NCBI RefSeq assembly: GCF_963676685.1
Contig: NC_092355.1
Location: 57,571,613 to 57,635,612 of the forward strand
From: Mytilus edulis
Lineage: Eukaryota; Mollusca; Bivalvia; Mytilida; Mytilidae
DNA length: 64,000 nt
Reading direction: 5' to 3'
The position numbers and the translations under genes were made by a program. Below the pieces are notes generated by a model that saw only the letters and a program-made list of their open reading frames with translations, did not search any database and was not told where the DNA came from. Positions 13,001 to 23,275 of the stretch are shown here, one piece after another (the stretch's first letter is position 1; each line of letters begins with the position of its first letter).

Positions 13001-16000
13001 TCATTTTTTTCATATTTCATAGCTATTAATGCCCCTTTCAGCATCCATTTATTTTGTTTGTGTTACAAACCTAATTTGATTCTATTTTCTTTGACATTTC
13101 TTGTGAGAGATAACATTTGAATTTAAATTTACACTAGCTTACAAATGTTGTTATTTGCCCATTTCCACACTCACTTCTGATCTTTATTTATGTATTAGGA
13201 ATATAAACTTAGAGAACAATTACTAATCGATTACTTGCTTGGGAATATATCTACAACAAAGAAACAAACATTCGTATTTTAAATAAATTTGTTTGCTGTT
13301 TTAAGGGTGGAAAACCATGTTCATGCGTATCTGGGACAAGGAATTCATCACCATGATTAATAGCTCATTAACTACAAGTACTGATAAAAGTAAAACCAAA
13401 TCTAATCAATATGATTTAATGAACACCTATTTAAAAAGTATATAGAAAAATAGTATTTGGTAATTGTTTAGAAAACATATTTAATTATTTACTAAGGCGG
13501 AAGGATAAGAAGTTGAACTATTCACCGAGGGTCACCAGGGGATGCAACGAATTGATTTTATTTGGAAACATTTTCTTTTCAACTAATATTTGAAACAGTC
13601 AGTTTTGCAACTTTGTAAATTAGTCTTGCAAACGAAGATATTTTCTCTGACGGTACTGATGTGATGGAATGATTATTATATAGTTATTCTAAATTGTCAG
13701 CCTAAGTTAACCCATGTATTTTCCGAGGCATCAAAATGACAATATAATACAAGCTTTCGAAACAAAATCTGTGTTATTTACTAGTATGACTAATCAGTGA
13801 TGTCTATCTATTTTTTCTAATGGATCAATTTTCTAACAAGAAACCGACTAGTCGAGTATAGTTTAGTTGTCTGAAATACATATTCATCTAAATGGTCCTA
13901 TATGTAAATGTATTACATAGATATTTTAGTGTGTAGAATTAGGAAATTGTTTGTGGGAGCATTAGCTACCAGATATGAAAAACAATTAAATATGATTAAG
14001 TTTGGTTCAATCGTAAATGTAATGAAGAAATGAAAATAATGAAACAATAATTCGCTTTTAGCAGCCAATTTAGATCAATTTTGTCAAACTCAGCAAAGAA
14101 GCATGGCTGATGAGTTATTCACTTGCAAGTCAATAATTCGACCTTTTTGAAGCCCTATCCATGAAAAATGTAATTTAACCCATTAGCTAGAGATTGGTTA
14201 TAAATGTTTGAGTCGTGTTTAGCCAATGCAAAGAAAAGAATATCAACATTTAAAGTGAAAGAAAGGTGAACCATTGCATTGACTGATTCGATCCACAAAA
14301 AAAAATTGTATTCAAGTAAATAGGATAATTAACTTATTTTTTAAACCTTTAACATGAAATGGCCCCCTTAGTTGCAGCTTAGTAAGGGACCCAAGCACAT
14401 ATCCTGAGGCAGACAAATTGTGGATTTTTTTTTTAGATTATAGTAAAATGCTTACAAATGTTTATTTTAGGCCCGACACAAGTTTTTATTTCATAAGAAC
14501 TTAAAGACATCAGGAGCAATATGACCCACAGGATTGAACAATGAATAACAATGGAATTAACAATATTTTTATATATTTATAGATATACAATAAGGCTGGT
14601 GAATTTGTGATACCAATGAACCCTATTGTTTATTTTCAGGATTAAGTGAAGACGCCTTAAACCACATACCGAGTGATAACGAATTGTTGCGTTTTTCAAC
14701 CAACTGTACATTAGACCAAATGCATGAATTAGTTTCTTATCTGGAAATGTCAAAAATATGGGATGAAATCAAATACAATAACCCAAACAATATAGCAGTT
14801 GCGAAGTTTTTGGTATTATCAAAGTGGAAAGAAAGGAAAATGAAATTCAAAGCCTTGGAAGAAGCTCTGACACAAATGGATATATCAACACATGTCTTAT
14901 GTCAAGTAAGATTTCACAAACAATTTGTAAAGATACATTTGTAAATTATCAGTCAAGGATGTTACTTAAACAAGTTATCAGAGAAAAATAACATGCATGT
15001 GTTATTACAGACACTTTCAAGTGTTGTCTACTCTTTTTTCCTTAATCTGTAGTAACATATGTTTGTTATCAGTTAAATATATCATTAACATTTTATCTTT
15101 AGTGGCCACTTGGAAATTGTTGAAACTTTCCGCAGTACTAGCTTAATATATTACCTTGTCTTGATAACTAATTTTCTAATTCTATTAATACAATTTTGAT
15201 CAACCATGGTATATCATTGAGACAAGGCCCTTTAAGGGAAAACTAAGCTGTAATACATGTAACAAGACTTCAGTGATATTGTTGGCTTTTTCAAAACTAC
15301 CTCTACCCTTTTTTATTGGGAAAATATGCGTCATTTTTATCAAATTGGGAAATTTATAATAAACCATGAATTTGACTGGAACTTCAATTTGCAGACCCCC
15401 TTTTAAGAGGTAAACCTTCATTTGAAACAAGACCTGTTATTATCAGTGATGATAAATAAATAGACCCTCAAATCTGAACATATAGCCATTTTATGCATGA
15501 AAAATGTTTAAATGAGTGTTTTTCAGTTCGATTCATGCACAATTACTACTGAGACTGCACTGTTTGGGAAAAAAGTTGTCTATTTGGGAATAATTTTAAG
15601 CCATTTTTTTTCAAATTCGGATTCTTCTCCAGGGGAAAAAGCCTTTATTCTCCAGTAATTTAAATATCACTGGACTTAGTTATTACAGGCACGTAACTTA
15701 TTATATGAGAGTAAATGAGACACTTTTGGGAATTACTTGGAATCTTGCGCAGTGCCTCATTACAAGCTCTGACCATCATTTCTTACAATAAATTGAAAAA
15801 CATAGTGATATTTGTCTGAGCAAAGGCTATAAAGAGATGTAGAGAAGCTGTAATAACACCCTTTGGTTATTGCAGGAATAAATTTTCTGTAATAACATAG
15901 GTGTACTATGCATGATTGGTAAACTGTGAACTGTTATATATTTGCAAAGTTAAGTATACATAAAGAAAATTATAATATCAATAGAACTTGTGAAAAATTT

Positions 16001-19000
16001 AACAAAGTAAAGGTTGTATATTGTCTCTGTGAAACATGTAACATACCTATGTTATCACAGTTTTTTTTATATATTTTAGCCCATAATAACGACATGTATG
16101 TTATTTTTCTCTAATAACTTATTTAAGTTAGACCCTTGACTGATTATATATTCCCTGAATTTTTTGGGGGAATATTACCTTTATAATTTGGAATTTATAT
16201 GTAAGGAAATATTTTTATGTTTGAAAGACTTATATCATAATACTAAGGTCAACTGACATTTTGTAGGGGCAAAACAATTAGGAGCATGACATACTGTATT
16301 GACATTTGTATATTTTATGGACCTTTATTATATATATTATGTTCATAGCGGTCATTTGTGTGTGTATATTATTGAATGCCTGTTTCATTGACGAAAACAC
16401 AGTTCCTATGTATTCAATTTTATACATACATTATATGTTACAGAAGGGTAGTTCAAAACCAGTCTTGGCCTCCTTATTATCAAATTTGGAGGCAGTTTTA
16501 GAAACTCTAATGTCATGTGTCTTAAACTTAATAAATTAACAAACAGATTTGGAACACAGCGTCTCTGAATGATTTTTATGCCCCGTCTACGATAGTAGTA
16601 GGGGCATTATGTTTTCTGGTCTGTGCGTCCGTCCGTCTGTCTGTTCGTCCGTCCGTCTGTCCCGCTTCAGGTTAAAGTTTTTGGTCAAGGTAGTTTTTGA
16701 TGAAGTTGAAGTCCAATCAACTTGAAACTTAGTATACATGTGCCCTATGATATGATCTTTCTAATTTAAATGCCAAATTAGAGTTTTGACCCCAATTTTA
16801 CGGTTCACTGAACATAGAAAATGATAGTGCAAATTTCAGGTTAAAGTTTTTGGCTTCAGGTTAAAGTTTTTGGTCAAGGTAGTTTTTGATGAAGTTGAAG
16901 TCCAATCAACTTGAAACTTAGTATACATGTGCCCTATGATATGATCTTTCTAATTTAAATGCCAAATTAGAGTTTTGACCCCAATTTTACGGTTCACTGA
17001 ACATAGAAAATGATAGTGCAAATTTCAGGTTAAAGTTTTTGGTCAAGGTAGTTTTTGATAAAGTAGAAGTCCAATCAACTTGAAACTTAGTATACATGTT
17101 CCCTTTGATAAGATCATTCTAATTTTAATGCCAAATTAGAGAATTTATTCCAATTTCACAGTCCTTTAAACATAGAAAATGATAGTGCGAGTGGGGCATC
17201 CGTGTACTGTGGACACATTCTTGTTTTTCCATTTACTGTCGTTGATATTTAAGTTTATTTTATGAAAAAAGTAATTCATATGTCACTTTCAGTAGAGTAT
17301 TAAATATGTATTGCCTCGTTTAAGTCGAAAAAGTGAGACATACACGTTCTATTTTCAATGTCGTCAGCAGCATTGACTTGCCCTTATTGTTAGTTTGTGA
17401 TACAGTTAATATGTCGGGAATGCTAGAAGTAGCTAATTTAATCTGTATATGCAGTTGTATAATAGTATAGGCATAACTAGTTTCCATGGATACATTGAGT
17501 TTGTGATTAGGCCAGTTAAAGGTAACCAACCACAAGTGAAAGTATATTACATTTAGTTTGCAGATATATTAGCATTTGCATATCTCATTACTATGGAAGC
17601 TATATGACCTTGCACCTTTAGTCAAGGTTCATTGACTTTAAATGTGTAGGATAGTTCACATGTTTAATAATTTCCATTTTAATACAACATTTGCATTATA
17701 TTACTAGCATAAAAATTACACAAATGTGAGACATCTCTTTGCAACATTTTATCAATTTTTGCAGGTAAGAAGAGTCAGAAAAGCAGAAACAGGTTTGTAC
17801 TAATGTTAACTTTACACGGAATAAAGGTGTTTTGGATCAGTATGTCGTCTGCTCAAGACAAATACAATAAATTACTAGTGATTGTAATTCACAAATATAC
17901 TAAAATAAGTTCTCTGTGCATGTGATTTTTAACGTTAATCATGAATTAAACAAAGAAGATTTCCCATTTTAATTTTCCAATTAAACTTTGTCATAACAGT
18001 TGCCCAGTGATTTGGTGTGTAAACGGGTGAATGTTATTTTCTTTCCACATTTGTTTACGTGTTTAGCTCTCTTGGTTTTTGTTTGATATCTATAAAGGGT
18101 GTTATGACAGAATTTAAAACAACAGATGTCTTATTAAGGTCCTTGCATTTGGTAAATCTTGGAAAGGTAATATTTGTTTGATAGCAGATCATTTAACTGA
18201 GGAAACAAAGGATTTTTGTTCTAAAGACAGTAGAAAATACATGTGTGTTGATGTACAAATTAGCCCTCCTTTCATATAAAACATATTCATCGCTTTTGTT
18301 AGATTTTATCAATCATTTGGCATGTTTGAAATTGAAAACGTTCAACTTCACTATTTCTTTTGTTAATATTTTGCCTGCATATTGTATACCTCTGATCAAG
18401 TTATTTTCTGGTTGTTTTTTAACATGTTATCATGTATAATATGTAATAAAGATGCTATAAACTGTTTTAGGAAATTGCAAGCAATTACCAGGAGGTATTC
18501 CTAATGTCATATCTATCATATATTTCACAGTTCATTGAATATATGTATAGCAGTATTTCAAAATTGTTTTATGCATAATATAATTATTGTAAACCAACTA
18601 ATTTTTCGCGATTTTAGCAAGTCGAAAAATAATGGGAATATAAATAGTAGCATATGTAAAACTGGGATCTTTCCTCATTTATCAATATCAAACAAATTTG
18701 AAAGTCGCGAAATTGTATCGCCGCTAAATAGGTTAGTAAGGAGGAAACGCTAAATAAAGTATCTGGAAAATAAGTTGGTTTGCATTATTCATTTATTACA
18801 GATATTCCTGTCGATTACTTGGACTTTATTCCAACAGACGAGATTCTAGATAAATTAGCACCACAGATTGGTCAGGTATTTTTTCAACTTGGCACAGTAA
18901 TTGGGCTATCTATTGCCAATTTGGAAAACATACAAAGCAATAACCCCCGTGACTTAGCTGCTCAGAATAGGGAAGTATTGTTTAAATGGAAAAAGGAGAG

Positions 19001-19307
19001 AGCAATCAAACCTACACTACAGGTGCTTGTGCAGGCTTTATTCAATATTGGAAGAGGGACAGCATGTTTGGAGGAAATCATGCGAAATATAGATTTAAAG
19101 ACACTCATAGCCTCAACAGAAACAGATCCGAAGCAACTAACAGTAAAACAAGTTGCTGCAACATCAAAATCTGACAACCTGACACAACGTCAGCGAATCG
19201 CAAAAAAGCCATCTAGGATACCTGTAGCAGTAAAGCAGGTTGCACCAACTCCACAGAGATATAGACCAACTGATCCCCGGAAAGGAAAGAAAAGTGACAA
19301 ATCTTAA
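3575..19307 (+). CDS. ROCO-family protein, Roc-COR-Death-Death (3' part, eight exons)
   Basis: Eight exons join in one frame: 3575-4063, 6197-6303, 8407-8860, 10845-11620, 12210-12240, 14640-14905, 17765-17792 and 18802-19307. All have AG/GT borders and matching phases, and together give 884 residues ending in TAA. In order they show a low-complexity linker inside Roc, the DFGGQ (G3) motif at 3907-3921, THKD (G4) at 6280-6291, COR at about 8640-11450, a Cys/His cluster at about 11499-11570, Death domain 1 (14690-14905), Death domain 2 (18805-19090) and a basic, Lys/Arg-rich tail. From family knowledge, Roc-COR is a GTPase/dimerisation unit and Death domains bind other Death domains in apoptosis or innate immune signalling, so a cytosolic signalling scaffold is the inferred role. 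No kinase or LRR is seen here. The 5' exons with the P-loop are missing from view. The ligand and pathway are unknown. Confidence 0.85.
4064..6196 (+). other. Intron 1 of the visible ROCO gene, with a transposable-element copy
   Basis: Starts GTACGT and ends TTTTCAG. About half is the 1.1-kb GTCGAGC-hairpin element (4886-5992, listed separately). The rest is AT-rich with no exon seen. Confidence 0.75.
4886..5992 (+). mobile_element. GTCGAGC-hairpin interspersed element, copy A (about 1.1 kb)
   Basis: It starts TTTTTGTCGAGCCTGCAAC and ends GGCGAGACATTTCAG..CACTCTTGTT. The same sequence recurs at 21936-22877 (copy B) and, interrupted, at 23285-27098 (copy C). The start folds as a nested hairpin: GTCGAGC pairs with GCTCGAC and TGCAAC with GTTGCA. 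The body is made of degenerate subrepeats of about 170 bp around TGACCTTGACCTCATTTTCA. It has no long reading frame, so it is non-autonomous. Class not determined. Confidence 0.85.
6197..6303 (+). CDS. ROCO gene exon: Roc domain with THKD (G4) motif
   Basis: The acceptor is TATTTTCAG (ends 6196) and the donor ATG|GTAAGT at 6304. The 107-nt exon enters in the phase left by the previous exon and ends on a codon border. It encodes HWVNSIL..YVGIPKILFVATHKDKVLM: a helix, a beta strand and THKD, the guanine-specificity motif in the place of NKxD. Confidence 0.85.
7182..7346. mobile_element. Palindromic hairpin element
   Basis: The left arm TAAGGATTAAACACATTTTG..GTAAACCGGGGC..ACTCACAAACT is repeated in reverse complement on the right, ending ATGTGTTTAATCCTATA. 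The centre is AAAAGTCCTTCGGACTTTT. The whole is about 165 bp with arms of roughly 75 bp and few mismatches. This is typical of a fold-back MITE or part of one. No clear target duplication was found. Confidence 0.75.
7688..7787. repeat. Perfect 50-bp tandem duplication
   Basis: The 50 bases at 7688-7737, beginning AAAATCAACAATTGG and ending GTGCATGCT, are repeated without change at 7738-7787. Confidence 0.95.
8407..8860 (+). CDS. ROCO gene exon: end of Roc and start of COR
   Basis: The acceptor is CACCTTTCAG (ends 8406) and the exon starts on a codon border at EDVESKREQL. The donor is GTGACAG|GTATTC at 8861, leaving one base. It encodes the helical end of Roc, a linker with HPCWGEQMPNACVPLE, and the first COR subdomain, including GKIVYFETPQLGNYVIINP and MVEVMRSFVT. 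The last coding bases, with the donor, are the seed of the tandem array that follows. Confidence 0.85.
8832..9850 (+). repeat. 49-bp minisatellite built from an exon end plus its splice donor, about 20 units
   Basis: The unit is ATGGAGGTTATGAGGTCCTT / AGTGACAG|GTATTTATGTC / AATACTTATT, about 49 bp, from spacing near 9372 and 9421. The first unit is the real exon end (ATGGTGGAAGTTATGAGATC, then CTTTGTGACAG) and its donor at 8861. About 28 bp of each unit comes from the exon and 21 bp from the intron. Most later units keep GACAG|GTATTT, so a donor-like site recurs about every 49 bp. Units decay toward 9850. Confidence 0.85.
9851..10844 (+). other. Remainder of intron 3
   Basis: AT-rich unique-looking sequence ending in a pyrimidine-rich tract and TTTTGCAG at 10844. 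I see no gene or clear repeat. Confidence 0.6.
10845..11620 (+). CDS. ROCO gene exon: COR domain and Cys/His cluster
   Basis: The acceptor is TATTTTGCAG (ends 10844) and the donor AAG|GTATCC at 11621. The exon completes the Asp codon begun in the previous exon (..SFVT-D-KVFWPKE). It carries the rest of COR: a helical first part (REDLYLIWEQKDF..YKEFIFNILIYLDILAEQR) and a beta-rich second part (FFVPCMV, AFLFKGTIIPPALPNRLISA, DIVVCVEGNKILLNI). It ends with a CX4C-X14-CX2H pattern at about 11499-11570, followed by a tryptophan-rich piece. Whether this binds zinc is inference. Confidence 0.85.
11621..12209 (+). other. Intron 4 of the visible ROCO gene
   Basis: AT-rich, with borders GTATCC and TATTTACAG. 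No repeat or gene recognised. Confidence 0.7.
12210..12240 (+). CDS. ROCO gene micro-exon (31 nt) before Death domain 1
   Basis: The acceptor TTTACAG ends at 12209 and the donor CCAG|GTAAGT is at 12241. It reads KKEQCEQNCP plus one base. It is required: the COR exon ends on a codon border while the Death-domain exon at 14640 needs one leading base. Confidence 0.75.
12827..14183. mobile_element. Fold-back element with long inverted ends in intron 5
   Basis: About 140 bp at the left (near 12828-12970, with TTGGCTGCTAAAAGCGAATT) recurs in reverse complement at the right (near 14040-14182, with AATTCGCTTTTAGCAGCC). Outer ends read GGGCTAAATT and AATTTAACCC. The 1.36-kb unit has no long reading frame, so it is non-autonomous. 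No target duplication was identified. Confidence 0.75.
14640..14905 (+). CDS. ROCO gene exon: Death domain 1
   Basis: The acceptor TATTTTCAG ends at 14639 and the donor CAA|GTAAGA is at 14906. The exon enters with two bases of a Gly codon and leaves on a codon border. It encodes a helical domain of about 85 residues with SEDALNHIPSDNELLRFS, LEMSKIWDEIKYNNPNN, LVLSKWKERK and ALEEALTQMDI. The Trp in the LSKW motif and the helix spacing fit the Death fold. Sequence identity to known Death domains is low, so the call rests on pattern and on the neighbour domain in 18802-19307. Confidence 0.75.
14906..17764 (+). other. Intron 6 of the visible ROCO gene
   Basis: Borders GTAAGA and TTTTGCAG. It includes the element at 16574-17228. 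The rest (14906-16573 and 17229-17764) is AT-rich, with no gene seen. Confidence 0.7.
16574..17228 (+). mobile_element. ATGCCCC-hairpin interspersed element, with internal tandem duplication
   Basis: It starts TTTTTATGCCCCGTC, forming a hairpin with GGGGCAT, followed by GTCCGTCCGTCTGTC repeats, and ends GGGGCATCCGTGTAC..CATTCTTGTTTTT. A shorter copy with the same start and end lies at 26443-26713. A unit of about 170-190 bp beginning CAGGTTAAAGTTTTTGG occurs three times (near 16668, 16857 and 17026). Confidence 0.8.
17765..17792 (+). CDS. ROCO gene micro-exon (28 nt) before Death domain 2
   Basis: The acceptor TTTTTGCAG ends at 17764 and the donor ACAG|GTTTGT is at 17793. It reads VRRVRKAET plus one base. 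As with the 31-nt exon, it changes phase 0 to phase 1 and cannot be omitted without losing the frame of the next exon. Confidence 0.65.
17793..18801 (+). other. Intron 7 of the visible ROCO gene
   Basis: Borders GTTTGT and TTATTACAG. AT-rich; nothing recognised inside. Confidence 0.65.
18802..19307 (+). CDS. ROCO gene last exon: Death domain 2 and basic tail
   Basis: The acceptor TTATTACAG ends at 18801 and the stop TAA is at 19305-19307. It encodes DYLDFIPTDEILDKLAPQIG, LGTVIGLSIANLENIQSNN, LFKWKKERAIKP and LQVLVQALFNIGRG, a good Death-domain pattern with the helix-5 Trp. The last 65 or so residues form a low-complexity, Lys/Arg/Thr/Pro-rich tail in which VKQVAAT / VKQVAPT occurs twice. Confidence 0.85.
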
Positions 19308-19895
19308 CTCTATATGATAGATTATCAAGCTTCATTGCATCATAAAATGGGTAAAAAGGGCAGGGCAATTCATCTCTTACATACATTTGTAATGAACTCT
19401 AAACTAAATATTTAGGTGTGCATTTATTTATCTTTAGACAGGAATGTATAAACTGTTTTTCTTGTAGATAAGTCCAGTGGCAGTCCAAATTTCCCCGACC
19501 ATCATCCCAGATGGCCTCTATTGTATCAACAACCTACCTATTGTGTTTATTGTGAAATTGTTCTTGTCCTGAATATGCATGAAATATTTGCCACTGGACA
19601 TTAAGCAACCAACAATCAATCTTTTAGATAAGCTAGAGGGTTGGAAAGCTATAACTGAGAAATTAAAAATTGTATGAGACATGCATATGCACTGATTACA
19701 CTATGAAATAGATAACTTCCATAATCATGTTAATAACAACTGTAAAAAACACTTACTACTTCTATCAGACTAAAGCGCTTATCTGGATTTACCTCAAAAG
19801 CCAAATAATAAAATAGAATAAAATAAACACAATCATTTAGTAATTTATACATGAACTATATAAGGAAGTGTTTTCAAAGTATCCCAGTACAGAAG
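19308..19895 (+). other. Probable 3' UTR and downstream region of the ROCO gene
   Basis: No gene. The candidate poly(A) signals are ATTAAA near 19660 and the overlapping AATAAA cluster at 19807-19827. Transcript data would be needed to choose. Confidence 0.4.
19807..19827 (+). terminator. Clustered AATAAA poly(A) signals (candidate)
   Basis: Three AATAAA hexamers at 19807, 19817 and 19822, about 500 bp after the stop codon of the ROCO gene. Confidence 0.35.
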
Positions 19896-19899
19896 CATT

Positions 19900-20225
19900 G
19901 ACAAATAAGCTGATGCTTTACCCCGCCGCATGTTTGCGCCTGTCCCAAGTTAGGAGCCTCTGGACTTTATTAGTCTTGTATGATTTTTTATTTTATTTAT
20001 TTTAGTTTTTTGTGTATAATTTGGAGTTTAGTATGACATCCATTATCACTGAACTAGTATAGATATTTGTTTAGGGGCCAGCTGAAGGACGCCTCTGGGT
20101 GTGGGAGTTTCTCGCTGCATTGAAGACCTATTGCTGACCTTCTGCTGTTGTCTGTTCTATAATCAGGTTGTTGTCTTTTTGACACATTCCCCATTTCCAG
20201 TCTCAATTTTATTTCTTCAAAAACT
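19900..20225 (-). mobile_element. Interspersed repeat, copy in reverse orientation
   Basis: The part with TTTACCCCGCCGCATG and GCGCCTGTCCCAAGTTAGGA is the reverse complement, with changes, of 48925-48990. The part with GGGGCCAGCTGAAGGACGCC matches 2525-2670. So one family accounts for pieces at 2.5, 20, 48.7, 54.5 and 55.5 kb. Confidence 0.65.
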
Positions 20226-20528
20226 TTTTGCACTGACTTATAACCATCAAGAAATGTAGTCAAACAAAGTCATATACGCATTTTTTGTATTATTTTATTA
20301 TAAGGAGTTTGGATATGATTATAAATGTGACAACTAGCTATCAAAATGCAAATAAAGGGGATGTTATAGTCAACGGTTTAGATTTCAACAATGGAAAAAA
20401 ACCACCACATAGGTAGCGACAACCCAGACCTGAAAAATATAAAACAGTTCAGTAATAAAAACTAATGACCTATCTTATAGCAAAACAATATACGAAAAAA
20501 AAGACATGGCAGACATGAACCCATTATG

Positions 20529-20768
20529 AGGGGGAGGACAGGGGTAAGGGAGACAGGGAGAAAGGAGGGGAAGGCTGGGAGAAAGGAGAAAAAGTTGGAG
20601 AAAGGAGAAAAAATTAAATATCTCTCCTTTTAAAAAAATTTCTAATATTTCAAGAAAAAATATCTCAAAAGGAGATGTTTTATTCTAATGGGAGAAAGGA
20701 GAACGGGGGTAGGAGAAAGGAGAAGAGGGGTGGGAGAAGGGAGAAAGATACCCCCCTGTCCTCCCCCT
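20529..20768. mobile_element. Purine-rich short TIR element with 8-bp target duplication
   Basis: CCATTATG stands at 20521-20528 and again at 20769-20776. Between them, the ends are inverted: the left starts AGGGGGAGGACAGGGG and the right ends CCCCTGTCCTCCCCCT. The inside is almost all purine (GGGAGAAAGGAG repeats). An 8-bp duplication fits a hAT-type non-autonomous element. The 240 bp have no coding capacity. Confidence 0.8.
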
Positions 20769-20777
20769 CCATTATGA

Positions 20778-21847
20778 CAAGTGAACGACATGCTCTTGAC
20801 TTGGGAAAGATGCGTAATGAATAGTGCGCGATAAAACATGTTTTTGAGTGTGCAACTCTCCCCTAATACAAGCACAGACTGCACAAATCTTGTGGACAGT
20901 TGTCTAAATGGCAATCATACCACATCTTTTTATATTTACTCATCAGATCGATGCAAGCAGAAAATATCTTACCAAAACACAGATCGGAACACTTCTGTAG
21001 TCAACTATTCCTACAGTTTCAACCCACTGCAGTTTCCTGAAAATTTCCCTAACGAGTGCACTTAAATTGGAATTATGAGCCTGCTATAATGAAGTTGTTG
21101 TTATTTTTGTACTTTCCTTCAACATGTCCAACTTTGGTAATTTAAATTATTTATTATAGTGAACCAGCTATGGACGATTGGTCTGTGTAATATATAAAGT
21201 TAACTTCGTTTACATGGTGATGGATTAGTCCGCATGCTGTATATATGTTACTTTTATTAATATATAATAATTACGTATACTGATTTTATGAGTGCCCCGT
21301 GTGTAAGGGTTAGGGTGCAAATAAGGTGCAAATAAGAAGTACGCTATAGAAGCGAAGCTCCTGCTAGAGGAGGAAGATAAAGACTAGGTTGACAAGGTTA
21401 TCAGCAATCGGTAATCAGCTGATGGAGGAAAAAGTTTAGAAAGTGAACAGTTTAATAAACAGTTTGTAAGAGACAGATTAAAGTAATGGTAAATGTTTTG
21501 TTTAATGTGTTTACGATTGTATAAAATGTCTCTATGAAAAGTTGTATATATATATATATATATTGCATTGTTTGAACAAGGCCTGACCTCGCTTTAACAG
21601 GTTTGAAAAGTTGTGTAATTTTAGAACTTTTCCTGATAGGAATAAACAGCAATAAGGTATATGGGCAATTACTATTAAAATGTTGTGGGTATATGTAGAT
21701 ACACACAAATATTGATAGTCTCCGATTGTAAATATATCATTTTCACTGTATTGTTGTGTTGTTTTAATGTATAATCAAGGTATTTATTTTACTTGTAATT
21801 GTTAAATATAACGATTCTTGTTAATTATTATAATTGTCTGTTTGCTT
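20778..21847. other. Gene-free stretch
   Basis: AT-rich DNA with a (TA)n run near 21546-21562. No supported gene; a 75-codon open frame at 20838-21065 overlaps the repeat motif with CAATCATACCACATC and is not credible. Confidence 0.5.
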
Positions 21848-23275
21848 ATTAGGATTCACATTGTGTAAAGTTGTCACTGAAATGTTTACATTTAGGGTTC
21901 ATACCACAGTTTATTTTGTCACCCTTTTGTTCACATTTTTGTCGAGCCTGCAACTTTTGTTGCAGAAAGCCCGACATAGGGATAGTGATCAGGCGGCGAC
22001 GGCGTTAGCTCACTTCTTAAAAGCTTTATATTTTAGAAGGTGGAAGACCTGGATGCTTCATACTTTGTAAATAGATGCTTCATGTTACTAAGTTTCCGTC
22101 AGTCACATGTCCAATGTCCTTGACCTCATTTTCATGGTTCAGTGACCACTTGAAAAAAAAGTTAATTTTTTTTGTAATGTTGAATTCTCTCTTATTATAA
22201 GTAATAGGATAACTATATTTGATATGTGCGTACCTTGCAAGGTCCTCGTGTCTGTCAGACAGTTTTCACTTGACCTCGACCTCATTTCATGGATCAGTGA
22301 ACAAGGTTAAGTTTTGGTGGTCAAGTCCATATCTCAGATACTATTAGCAATAGGGCTAGTATATTCGGTGTATGGAAGGACTGTAAGGTGTACATGTCTA
22401 GCGGGCAGATGTCATGTGACCTTGACCTCATTTTCATGGTTCAGTGGTCAAAGTTAAGTTTTTGAGTTTTGGTCTTTTTATCTAATGCTATATGCCATAG
22501 GTCAACTATATTTGGTGTATGAAATATTTTATGATCTTTATGTCAGTCGAGCAGGTTTTATTTAACCGTGATCTCATTTTCACGGTTAATTGCACAGTGT
22601 TAAGTTTTTGTGTTTTGGTCTATTTTTCTTAAACTATAAGTAATGTGTCAACTATATATGTTGTATAGAAGCATTGTTAGCTGTACCTGTCTGCCTGGCA
22701 TGGTTCACCTGACCTGGACCACTTTTTCAAGGTTAATTGGTCTTTGTTTAGTTATCTTGGTTAATGTTAAGTTTATGTGACAGTTGTAATAAAGCTTAGC
22801 TTTATACTTAGGACAATCAACATAATATCAATGATTAGTATAGAAGGCGAGACATTTCAGCGTGTGCACTCTTGTTATTTTTAAAATTGTGTAAATTTTA
22901 CACTGAAATGTTTACATTTAGGGTTCTCGACTTTACATCATGTTATTTTGTCACCCTTTTGTTCACATTTTAAGGGTTTATATTGTGTAATTTTGACACC
23001 GCAATGCTTACATTTATACTTCACGACTTTACATCATGTTATTTTGTCACTCTTTTGTTCACGTTTTAAGGTTTATTTTATGTAAATTATACACTGAAAT
23101 GTTTACATTTAGTGTTCACGACTTCACATCGTGTTATTGTGTCACTCTTTTGTACACATTATTAAGGTTTATATTGGGTAAATTTGACACTGAAATGATT
23201 ACATTTAGGGTTCATGTCTTCATGTCATGTTATTGTGTCACCCTTTTGTTTACATTTCTACCACATTATTCTCTG
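21848..23275 (+). repeat. Tandem repeat of about 95 bp, split by element copy B
   Basis: Units with CTGAAATGTTTACATTTAGG, TCATGTTATTTTGTCAC and CCTTTTGTTCACATTTTAAG recur at about 95-97 bp (22911, 23007, 23102, 23199). One unit lies to the left of copy B (21860-21935) and breaks off at TTCACATTTTT exactly where copy B begins. The array is therefore older than the insertion. Confidence 0.75.
21936..22877 (+). mobile_element. GTCGAGC-hairpin interspersed element, copy B
   Basis: The same start (TTTTTGTCGAGCCTG) and end (GGCGAGACATTTCAGCGTGTG, CACTCTTGTT) as copy A, in the same orientation and highly similar. It lacks one internal subrepeat found in copy A. It sits inside the 95-bp array. Confidence 0.85.

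Noticed and set aside
20838..21065. 75-codon + strand frame
   Set aside because: It includes a dispersed-repeat motif (CAATCATACCACATC) and has no splice or signal evidence.
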